64,000 bases of DNA from Cylindrospermum sp. NIES-4074 (lineage in GTDB: Bacteria > Cyanobacteriota > Cyanobacteriia > Cyanobacteriales > Nostocaceae). The position numbers were made by a program, and so were the translations under genes. Within the stretch, counting starts at the first letter, position 1. Each line of letters starts with the position of its first letter. The notes under the pieces were generated by a model that saw only the letters and a program-made list of their open reading frames with translations, was not told the origin of the DNA and searched no databases. Of this stretch, positions 18,085-27,800 are shown in pieces. The DNA is taken from positions 2,421,346 through 2,485,345 of the forward strand of contig AP018269.1 in the NCBI GenBank assembly GCA_003994795.1, given 5' to 3'.

Positions 18085-19344
18085 ATGGCTCTCTCACAGC
18101 TTTCTCAAACCCTCTCCCCTTCCCAAACACCGACAGACGCGCGGGGATATGATTATGATTTGGTAATTGTCGGTGGTGGAATTATTGGTTTAACCCTAGC
18201 CTCTGCCTTAAAAGACTCCGGCTTGAGTGTGCTGCTGATTGAGGCTAAAGTTGCATCAGCAGCAGTTGCTAAGGGACAAGCTTATGCCGTGCATATGCTT
18301 TCGGCGCGAATTTATCAAGGAATTGGCGTTTGGGACAAAATACTCCCGCAAATTGCCAAATACTGCCAAGTGCGCCTTTCTGACGCTGACTATGGTGATG
18401 TGGTGGAATTTGCTACCACAGATTTAGATACTCCAGAATTGGGTTATGTAGCTGAACACCAAGCGCTGTTGCAGCCTTTGCAGGAGTTTGTGCAAAATTG
18501 TGATCATGTGACTTATTTATGTCCTGCGGAAGTGGTAGGAACGCAGTACCAGCAAGATGGAGCCACAATAGAGATTAAAGTTGCTGAACAAATACAGACG
18601 GTTCGCAGTAAATTAGTAGTAGCCGCAGATGGGGCGCGATCGCCTATTCGCCAAGCAGCCGGCATTAAAACCTTAGGCTGGAAGTATTGGCAGTCTTGCA
18701 TTGTGGCATTTGTCAAACCAGAAAAACCCCACAATAACACCGCCTACGAAAAATTTTGGTCTAGTGGCCCTTTTGCGATTTTACCTTTGCCAGGGAACCG
18801 CTGCCGCATTGTCTGGACTGCACCCCATGAAGAAGCAAAAGCTTTGTGTGCTTTGGATGATGAGCAATTTTTAGCTGAACTCAGCCGCCGGTATGGTGAT
18901 CAGATGGGTAAACTAGAATTATTAGGCGATCGCTTTATTTTCCAAGTGCAACTCATGCAAAGCGATCGTTATGTCCTCCCCCGGCTAGCATTAATTGGTG
19001 ATGCAGCCCACAATTGTCATCCCGTCGGTGGACAAGGTTTAAATCTCGGTATTCGTGATGCTGCTGCTTTAGCCGAAGTTATCCAAACAGCACATAAAGC
19101 CGGTGAAGATATTGGTAAGATTCAAATTCTCAAAAAATACGAACGCTGGCGACAAAAAGAAAACCTCACAATTTTAGGTTTCACCGATTTGTTAGATCGG
19201 GTGTTTTCTAATAATTTCTTACCAGTGGTGTTGGTTCGTCGCTTGGGTTTAGGGATTATGCAGCGCGTACCGCTAGTAAAAGTATTTGCGCTCAAATTGA
19301 TGATTGGTTTAAAAGGACGAACTCCCAAATTAGCCAAACTTTGA
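18085..19344 (+). CDS. FAD-dependent hydroxylase, UbiH/COQ6 family
   Basis: A 419-residue flavoprotein monooxygenase. The N-terminal dinucleotide-binding motif is VIVGGGIIGLTLASAL; the second FAD motif is ADGARSPIR, and the third is LIGDAAHNCHPVGGQGLNLGIRDA. These are the marks of ubiquinone-biosynthesis-type hydroxylases. Cyanobacteria make plastoquinone rather than ubiquinone, so an aromatic ring hydroxylation role in quinone or related metabolism is inference. Single gene with its own upstream region; no partner adjacent. Confidence 0.88.
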   Translation: MALSQLSQTLSPSQTPTDARGYDYDLVIVGGGIIGLTLASALKDSGLSVLLIEAKVASAAVAKGQAYAVHMLSARIYQGIGVWDKILPQIAKYCQVRLSDADYGDVVEFATTDLDTPELGYVAEHQALLQPLQEFVQNCDHVTYLCPAEVVGTQYQQDGATIEIKVAEQIQTVRSKLVVAADGARSPIRQAAGIKTLGWKYWQSCIVAFVKPEKPHNNTAYEKFWSSGPFAILPLPGNRCRIVWTAPHEEAKALCALDDEQFLAELSRRYGDQMGKLELLGDRFIFQVQLMQSDRYVLPRLALIGDAAHNCHPVGGQGLNLGIRDAAALAEVIQTAHKAGEDIGKIQILKKYERWRQKENLTILGFTDLLDRVFSNNFLPVVLVRRLGLGIMQRVPLVKVFALKLMIGLKGRTPKLAKL

Positions 19345-19366
19345 AAAATTACCAGATTACCCCATC

Positions 19367-19398
19367 ATGTAGAAACGTTGCACGCAACGTCTCTACAT
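19367..19398 (+). repeat. Palindromic repeat ATGTAGAAACGTTGC/GCAACGTCTCTACAT
   Basis: A 32-bp imperfect inverted repeat lies between the convergent hydroxylase and slipin genes; a related perfect palindrome is at 50024-50057. It may double as a bidirectional terminator. Confidence 0.8.
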
Positions 19399-19408
19399 TT
19401 ATATAATA

Positions 19409-20194
19409 CTAATCTTGAGACTTCTGCCCTTGCTTCTGAATTGATTCTGATAGATTCTTCGCTAAAATTATAAAATCAGAAGGCATCATTAACAGCATTG
19501 TAGTGTTATTTTGTGCCCCAATTTCTGTTAACATTTGCAGTCGCCGCAATTCCAAAGCTGCCGGATTTTCCATAATCATTTGTGCAGCTTCTGATAACTG
19601 CATCGAGGCTTCTTTCTCCGCCGAAGCTTTAATTATTCGGGCGCGTTTTTCTCGAATTGCTTCGGCTTCTTTCGCCATTGCCCGTTGCATAGCCAGAGGA
19701 ATTTCTACATTTTTTGTTTCCACCCGTTCAATAGCAATACCCCAAGGGCCAGTTATTTCATCTACGATTTCCTGAACTTTATCGTTAATTTTATCCCGGT
19801 TTTGTAAAACATCATCTAAGATGTTTTGACCAACAACATTACGCAAAGTTTTGAGTGCAGTTTGATAAATAGCTATCTGGTAATTTTCAACTTTATTAAT
19901 AGCTAAAGTTGGGTTAGTAATACGGTAATAAAGAACTGCATTAACTTTGATAGTTACGCTGTCAGCAGTCATCGTTTCTTGCGGTTCAATATTCACCGTT
20001 TTTGTGCGAATATCGATTTGAGTTTTTTGGTCTACTACTGGTATAATCCAATATAAACCATGCTCCCGAAGACTACTGTTTTTACTTAGTCGAAAGATTA
20101 CGCCACGCTCATATTCTCGGTCTAGCTTCAATCCTGCTGCTGTCAAGAATATGAACAACATCACAACACCTATAGGTTCCCGTTGCTTAATCAA
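19409..20194 (-). CDS. Slipin / SPFH (band 7) family protein
   Basis: A 261-residue membrane-anchored SPFH protein related to stomatin and slipin. A short hydrophobic N-terminus (VVMLFIFLTAAGL) is followed by LKLDREYERGVIFRL and the band-7 core (MTADSVTIKVNAVLYYRI ... LRNVVGQ) and a helical EAEAIREKRARIIKASAEKEAS segment. Such proteins scaffold membrane microdomains and are often linked to proteases. The start is uncertain: TTG at 20194 lies in the loop of an inverted repeat, while an ATG at 20161 would remove eleven residues. No NfeD partner gene is adjacent. Confidence 0.87.
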   Translation of the reverse strand: MIKQREPIGVVMLFIFLTAAGLKLDREYERGVIFRLSKNSSLREHGLYWIIPVVDQKTQIDIRTKTVNIEPQETMTADSVTIKVNAVLYYRITNPTLAINKVENYQIAIYQTALKTLRNVVGQNILDDVLQNRDKINDKVQEIVDEITGPWGIAIERVETKNVEIPLAMQRAMAKEAEAIREKRARIIKASAEKEASMQLSEAAQMIMENPAALELRRLQMLTEIGAQNNTTMLLMMPSDFIILAKNLSESIQKQGQKSQD

Positions 20195-20211
20195 AATGGG
20201 AACCTATAGGT
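20168..20211 (+). repeat. Inverted repeat spanning the slipin start
   Basis: Perfect 14-bp arms (ACCTATAGGTTCCC at 20168-20181 and its complement at 20198-20211) with a 16-bp loop. The inner arm codes for slipin residues 5-9 and the loop holds the TTG start. It may mark a rearrangement boundary between slipin and a transposase remnant, or a translational control hairpin. Confidence 0.7.
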
Positions 20212-20349
20212 GCAATGGAACTGCTGGATAAGCACTTTCCCATACATGGAAACAGGCAAAGTAACAGATTGGGAAGTGTAGCACTTCAATCTTTTACCCC
20301 TGAGCAGGCTTGTTTCTAACTCGCGAAAAAATGGGCGAACCGGAAGTTG

Positions 20350-20466
20350 TAACTCCTGAGTGTACTGGGTTTTCGCACTCCGTTGAAATAGTTCATCCAG
20401 GATTTGGGGACATAGTGCCTTCTCTAAAAGACCGCGAACCATCACCGATACTAGACTTCTTTGACA
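20350..20466 (-). pseudogene. Remnant of an IS4-like transposase N-terminus
   Basis: Reading on the minus strand gives VMVRGLLEKALCP and then QILDELFQRSAKTQYTQEL, which I recognise as the start of a cyanobacterial IS4-type transposase. The similarity stops abruptly after about 35 residues, and no catalytic core follows. The rest of the 391-bp gap between slipin and the TIGR03032 gene (20195-20585) holds nothing else I can assign. Confidence 0.5.
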
Positions 20467-20630
20467 AAACGTCTAAACACAGTCCTAAAAACTATGAATA
20501 AATTCTTTGAAATAATCAGGTTTTTAAGCCTCTCTCCTTCTAAAAGAGAGGTCAAATTCCAGCCATCGAATTCACGTTAACAAGTGTGCCATTCCACTCA
20601 ATACCCAGTCCCTTTGAACCAATAGCACCA

Positions 20631-21707
20631 ATGACTCAAACTCCTGTTTCTGCCCCTAGTGGACTAGAAATCAACGCTTCTAGACAATTCATCTCTTGGC
20701 TATATGAGCAAAATCTCAGTTTGGCATTCACCACCTACCAAGCAGGCAAAGTGTTTTTCATAGGCTTGCAACCCGACAAGCGGCTGTCTGTGTTTGAGCG
20801 GACTTTTGATCGCTGCATGGGCTTATATAGTCAGGGAAGCAGCTTATATATGAGTTCTCTGTACCAACTGTGGCGATTGGAAAACACTCTCGAACCTGGA
20901 CAAGTCCACAACGGCTACGATGCCCTCTACTTGCCCCAACTGGGTTACATCACCGGAGATTTAGACATCCATGACATCGCCATCAGCAATTCCTCAGAAT
21001 CAGAAGTTTCACAGAAATTGATATTTGTCAATACTCTATTTAGCTGTCTGGCCACAGTCAGCGAAACCTACAGCTTCGTCCCTGTGTGGCAGCCCCCGTT
21101 TATCTCCAAACTAGCAGCAGAAGACAGGTGTCATCTCAACGGGTTGGCACTGCGCTCAGGGAAACCGAAGTACGTCAGTGCTGTGAGTCAGTCGGATGTA
21201 GCCGAGGGATGGCGGGACAAGCGAGCCAATGGCGGTTGCGTCATCGATGTAGAGAGCAACGAAATAGTGTTGGCAGGACTGTCAATGCCCCACTCCCCCC
21301 GGTGGTATCGAGACAAACTGTGGCTCCTCAACTCTGGCACAGGGGAATTTGGTTATGTGGACTTAGAGCGGGGGGTATTTGAACCAGTGGCTTTCTGTCC
21401 AGGTTATCAGCGTGGATTAGCCTTTCACGGCGACTTTGCGGTGGTGGGAATTTCCCAACCCAGGCACAACAAAACCTTTAGCGGGCTGCTGCTAGATGAA
21501 AAGTTGCAAGCAAAGCAGGCAGAACCCCATTGCGGACTGCTGGTAATTGACCTCAAAAGTGGGGATATTGTCCATTCCCTGCGCCTAGAAGGCGTGGTGA
21601 TGGAACTGTATGACGTAGTGGCATTACCAGGAGTGCGGCGGCCGATGGCAGTTGGCTTCAAGAGCGATGAAATCCGGCGGGTAATCACTGTTGGGACAGA
21701 TTCTTGA
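20631..21707 (+). CDS. TIGR03032 family protein
   Basis: A 358-residue protein from the ATG at 20631 (MTQTPVSAPSGLEINAS); a GTG at 20586 would add 15 residues. The conserved pattern (FTTYQAGKVFFIGLQPD, FDRCMGLY, LYMSSLYQLWRLEN, GYDALYLPQ, DIHDIAI, SPRWYRDKLWLLNSGTGEFG, GYQRGLAF) identifies the TIGR03032 family of predicted beta-propeller-like proteins, function unknown. It lies 141 bases upstream of the giant FG-GAP/RTX gene on the same strand. In cyanobacteria and planctomycetes TIGR03032 genes often adjoin large repeat proteins, which hints at a shared role in surface or secreted material. Confidence 0.82.
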   Translation: MTQTPVSAPSGLEINASRQFISWLYEQNLSLAFTTYQAGKVFFIGLQPDKRLSVFERTFDRCMGLYSQGSSLYMSSLYQLWRLENTLEPGQVHNGYDALYLPQLGYITGDLDIHDIAISNSSESEVSQKLIFVNTLFSCLATVSETYSFVPVWQPPFISKLAAEDRCHLNGLALRSGKPKYVSAVSQSDVAEGWRDKRANGGCVIDVESNEIVLAGLSMPHSPRWYRDKLWLLNSGTGEFGYVDLERGVFEPVAFCPGYQRGLAFHGDFAVVGISQPRHNKTFSGLLLDEKLQAKQAEPHCGLLVIDLKSGDIVHSLRLEGVVMELYDVVALPGVRRPMAVGFKSDEIRRVITVGTDS

Positions 21708-21848
21708 GCCTCTCTACTACTTGACCAAACCCAAATTACCAGGTGAAGGCAAGCAGGGAAATGAGGGAGAAATCACTAACGCCAGCCTTGTGAAAGGGCA
21801 TTGAATGGGACCTCCAAAGTCTAAAATCTCAAATCGAAGGAAAAACTC

Positions 21849-24800
21849 ATGGCAAATTCAGTTTTCAACTTATCTGACCTCAACGGCGCTAATGGCTTCG
21901 CTATTAACGGCATCGCAGAAGGTGACAACTCAGGCTACTCTGTCAGCAGTGCCGGGGATGTCAACGGCGACGGCTTCGACGACGTGATTATCGGGGCAAG
22001 AAGCTCTGGGCAGAGCTACGTGGTGTTTGGCAGCAGCAGTGGCTTTAGCCCGACCCTCAACCTCTCTACCCTCAACGGCACTAACGGCTTCGCTATTAAC
22101 GGCATCGCAGAGGGTGACCAATCAGGCCGCTCTGTCAGCAGTGCCGGGGATATCAACGGCGACGGTTTCGACGACGTGATTATCGGGGCAAGATATGCCG
22201 ACCCCAAAAGGCTTTCTTCAGGGCAGAGCTACGTGGTGTTTGGCAGCAGCAGTGGCTTTAGTCCGACCCTCGACCTCTCTACCCTCAACGGCGCTAATGG
22301 CTTCGCTATTAACGGCATCGCAGTGAGTGACCACTCAGGTGGCTCTGTCAGCAGTGCCGGGGATATCAACGGCGACGGTTTCGACGACCTGATTATCGGG
22401 GCAAAGGATGCCAACCCCAACGGCTTTGATTCAGGGCAGAGCTACGTGGTGTTTGGCAGCAGCAGTGGCTTTAGCGCGACCCTTAACCTCTCCAGTCTCA
22501 ACGGCGCTAACGGCTTCGCTATTAACGGCATCGCAAGAGCTAACACATCAGGCTCCTCTGTCAGCAGTGCTGGGGATGTCAACGGCGACGGTTTCGACGA
22601 CGTGATTATCGGGGCATACCGTGCCGACCCCAACGGCTTTGATTCAGGGCAGAGCTACGTGGTGTTTGGCAAAAGCAGTGGCTTTAGTCCAATCCTCAAC
22701 CTCTCCACCCTCAACGGTGCTAACGGCTTCGCTATTAACGGCATCACAGAGGGTGACGAATCAGGCCGCTCTGTTAGCAGTGCCGGGGATTTCAACGGTG
22801 ATGGCTTCGACGACCTAATTATCGGGGCATCAGATGCCGACCCCAACGGCTCTAGATCAGGGCAGAGCTACGTGGTGTTTGGCAAAAGCAGTGGCTTTAG
22901 TCCAATCCTCAACCTCTCCACCCTCAACGGCGCTAACGGCTTCGCTATTAACGGCATCGCACAGGATGACTTATCAGGCCACTCTGTTAGCAGTGCCGGG
23001 GATGTCAACGGCGACGGCTTCGACGACCTGATCATCGGGGCATTCTTTGCCGACCCCAACGGCTCTGGTTCAGGGCAGACCTACGTGGTGTTTGGCCGCA
23101 GCAGCATCTTTAACTTTATCCCAACCCTCAACCTCTCCAGCCTCAACGGCGCTAACGGCTTTGCTATTAACGGCATCGCACAGGATGACTTATCAGGCCG
23201 CTCTGTTAGCAGTGCCGGGGATGTCAACGGTGATGGCTTCGACGACCTGATCATCGGGGCACCCGGTGCCGACCCCAACAGATCTGGTTCAGGGCAGACC
23301 TACGTGGTGTTTGGCAAGCGAGCTACCGGTCTCGACCTCAACCAACCACCGCTCGCCATTGATGATGCCTTCAGCACGAATCAGGATAAAGTTTTCAACG
23401 GTAATGTGCTAATTGCCAATCCCACCGCACCTGACAGTGACCCAGACAACAACACTTTGACAGTGACACAGGTGAATGGCAATGCTGCGGCTGTAGGCAA
23501 CGAGATTACTTTAACTTCTGGTGCTTTGCTAATCCTCAACAGCAATGGCAGTTTTGTCTACAATCCTAACGGTCAATTTGACTCTTTGGGTGTGGAAGCC
23601 ACTGCCAGCGATGGTTTCACTTATACTATCAGTGATGGCAATGGTGGCATCAGCACAGCAACGGTTAACCTCACCATCAACAGCGGCAACCGCGCCCCCC
23701 TCCTCGACCTTAACGGACTCGGTGGCTTCGTTATCAACGGCATTGCAGGCGGTGACTTCTTAGGCAGCTCTGTCAGTAATGCTGGGGATATCAACGGCGA
23801 CGGCTTCGACGACCTGATTATCGGGGCATACCGTGCCGACCCCAACGGCTATTCTTCAGGGCAGAGTTACGTGGTGTTTGGCAGCAGTAGTGGCTTTAGC
23901 GCGACCCTCAACCTCTCCAGCCTCAACGGCGCTAACGGCTTCGCTATTAATGGCATCGGCTACTCAGGCGGCTCTGTCAGCAACGCTGGGGATATCAACG
24001 GCGACGGCTTCGACGACCTGATTATCGGGGCAAGCAGTGCCTCCCCCAACGGCTCTAGATCAGGTCAGAGCTACGTGGTGTTTGGCAGCAGCAGTGGCTT
24101 TAGCCCGACCCTTAACCTCTCCACCCTCAACGGCACTAACGGCTTCGCTATTAACGGCATCGCAGCGGATGACTCCTCAGGCTCCTCTGTCAGCAGTGCC
24201 GGGGATGTCAACGGTGACGGCTTCGACGACCTGATTATCGGGGCAATCGGTACCGACCCCAACGGCTCTAGATCAGGTCAGCGCTACGTGGTGTTTGGCA
24301 AAAGCAGTGGCTTTAGCCCGACCCTCAACCTCTCCACCCTCAACGGTGCTAACGGCTTTGCTATTAACGGCTTCGCACAGGATTTCTTCTCAGGTGTCTC
24401 TGTCAGCAGTGCTGGGGATGTCAACGGCGACGGCTTCGATGACCTAATTATCGGCAGCGATCTCTCCTATTTTTATGGGCAGAGCTACGTGGTGTTTGGC
24501 AAAAGTAGTGGCTTTAACCCGACCCTCAACCTCTCCACCCTCAACGGCACTAATGGCTTCGCTATTAGGGGCACCGCAGTCGGTGATAGATTAGGCCGCT
24601 CTGTCAGCAATGCTGGGGATGTCAACGGCGACGGCTTCGATGACCTGATTATCGGCGCAAAGGATGCCTCCCCCAACGGCTCTAGATCAGGACAGAGCTA
24701 TGTGGTGTTTGGCAAAAGTAGTGGCTTTAGCCCGACCCTCAACCTCTCCACCCTCAACGGCGCTAACGGCTTTGCTATTAACGGCATTACAGAGAATGAC

Positions 24801-27800
24801 TTCTCAGGCTACTCTGTCAGCAGTGCCGGGGATGTGAACGGTGACGGCTTCGACGACCTGATTATCGGGGCAATCGGTGCCGACCCCAACGGCACTTATT
24901 CAGGGCAGAGCTACGTAGTGTTTGGCAAGAGTAGTGGCTTTAGCCCGACCCTCAACCTCTCCACTCTCAAAGGCGCTAGTGGCTTTGCTATTAACGGCAT
25001 CGCAGCGGATGACAGATCAGGCTCCTCTGTCAGCAGTGCCGGGGATGTCAACGGTGACGGTTTCGACGACCTGATTATCGGCGCATTTGTAGCCTCCCCC
25101 AATGGTCTTTTTTCAGGCCAGAGCTATGTGGTGTTTGGCGAAGCTAACATCGGTGCTGGCGGCAGCATTAACCTCGCCCAACTGCTCGACAGTAACTTTA
25201 ACTTTGTGGGGATTGATTTTAGCACCACCTTTACTGGCAGTCCCGTCTCGATTGTTGATAGCGACTTCACCCTGACGGACAACAACACTACCTTAGCTGG
25301 TGCTACCATCACCATTACTAATCTCTTGGATGGCACAGCCGAAAGTCTCGGCGCTACTGCTATTGGTAACATCACCGCTACTTACAATGCCACCACAGGC
25401 ATTCTCACCCTCAGCGGCACGGATACAATTGCCAATTACCAACAAGTCTTTGCCAGTCTTACCTATAACAATACAGCTGCCTCTCTCAACACCACCAACC
25501 GAATAATTGAATTTGTTGTCGATGACGGCCAATCTTTCAGAAACACGAGTGCAGTGGCAAAGACTACGGTGGCGGTAAGTCTTTCTGCTAATCAACCCCC
25601 CGTCGCCGTCAATGATGCTTTCCGCACGAATGAGAATACGGTAATCAGGGGGAATGTGCTAGTTGCCAATCCCACCACACCTGATAGTGACCCGAATAAT
25701 GACACTTTAAGGGTGACACAGGTGAATGGTAATGCTGCGGGTGTAGGCAACTCCATTACTTTAACTTCTGGTGCAATGCTTACCCTCAACCGCAATGGCA
25801 GTTTTGTCTACAACCCTAACGGTCAATTTGACTCTTTAGGTGTGGGAGCTACTGCCAGCGACAGCTTTACTTATACTATCAATGATGGCAATGGTGGCAC
25901 TAGCACAGCAACTGTGAACGTGACCATCAACGGCAGCAACCTCTCCAGCCTCAACGGCGCTAACGGCTTCGCTATTAACGGCATTGTAGAGTTTGACTCC
26001 TCAGGCTCCTCTGTCAGCAGTGCCGGGGATGTCAACGGCGACGGCTTCGACGACCTGATTATCGGGGCAAGATATGCTGACCCCAACGGCTCTGCTTCAG
26101 GGCAGAGCTACGTGGTGTTTGGCAAAAGCAGTGGCTTTAGCCCCACCCTTAACCTCTCCACCCTCAACGGCGCTAACGGCTTCGCTATTAACGGCATCGC
26201 AGAGTTGGACTACTCAGGCTCCTCTGTCAGCAGTGCTGGGGATGTCAACGGCGACGGCTTCGACGACCTGATTATCGGGGCAAACGGTGCTGACCCCAAC
26301 GGCTCTTCTTCAGGGCAGAGCTATGTGGTGTTTGGCAAAAGCAGTGGCTTTAGCCCGACCCTCAACCTCTCGACCCTCAACGGCGCTAACGGCTTCGCTA
26401 TTAACGGCATCGCAGAGGGTGACAACTCAGGCTACTCTGTCAGCAATGCCGGCGATGTCAACGGCGACGGCTTCGACGACCTGATTATCGGCACACCCAG
26501 TGCCGGCCCCAACGGCTCTTCTTCAGGGCAGAGCTATGTGGTGTTTGGCAGCAGCAGTGGCTTTAGCCCGACCCTCAACCTCTCCACTCTCAACGGCGCT
26601 AACGGCTTCACCATCAATGGCATCGCACAGAATGACACCTCAGGCTCCTCTGTCAGCGGTGCTGGGGATGTCAACGGTGACGGTTTCGACGACCTGATTA
26701 TTGGGGCACCCAATGCCGACCCCAACGGCTTTTCTTCAGGGCAGAGCTATGTGGTGTTTGGCAGCAGCAGTGGCTTTAGCCCGACCCTCAACCTCTCCAC
26801 TCTCAACGGCGCTAACGGCTTCACCATCAATGGCATCGCAGGGGGTGACTCCTCAGGCTACTCTGTCAGCAATGCTGGGGATGTCAACGGCGACGGCTTC
26901 GACGACCTGATTATCGGCACACCCAGTGCCGACTCCAACAGCAGTTATTCTGATTCAGGGCAGAGCTACGTAGTGTTTGGCAAAAGCAGTGGCTTTAGCC
27001 CGACACTCAACCTCTCCACCCTCAACGGCACCAACGGCTTCACCATCAATGGCATCGCAGCGCGTGACTTCTTAGGCCGCTCTGTTAGCAGTGCCGGGGA
27101 TTTTAACGGTGACGGCTTTGACGACCTGATTATTGGGACACGTTTTGCCGACCCCAACGGCACTTATTCAGGGCAGAGCTATGTGGTGTTTGGCAAAAGC
27201 AGTGGCTTTAGCCCGACCCTCAACCTCTCGACCCTCAACGGCGCTAACGGCTTTGCTATTAACGGCATCGCCGCATATGACTTCTCAGGCTTCTCTGTCA
27301 GCGGTGCTGGGGATGTCAACGGTGACGGTTTCGACGACCTGATTATTGGGGCAAACAATGCCGACCCCAACGGCTTTTCTTCAGGGCAGAGCTACGTGGT
27401 GTTTGGCAAGCGCACTACCATTGCCGACCTCAACCAACCGCCGATCGCTGTCAATGATGCTTTCAGCACGAATGAGAATACGGTTGTCAGTGGGAATGTG
27501 CTAGTTGCCAATCCCACCACACCTGACAGTGACCCGAACAACGACACTTTAACGGTGACGCAGGTGAATGGCAATGCTGCGGTCGTAGGTAACTCTATTA
27601 CTTTAACTTCTGGTGCAATGCTTACCCTCAACAGCAATGGCAGTTTTGTCTACAACCCTAACGGTCAATTTGAATCTTTGGGTGTGGGAGTCACTGCCAG
27701 CGACAGTTTCACTTATACTATCAATGATGGTAAAGGTGGCACTAGCACAGCAACGGTGAACCTCACCATCAACGGTGTTAATGATGCGCCAACGGTGAAA

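Noticed and set aside
21870-27415. Regular repeats resembling a CRISPR-like array
   Set aside because: Units are about 213 bp, coding and homologous throughout; there are no short repeats with unrelated spacers.
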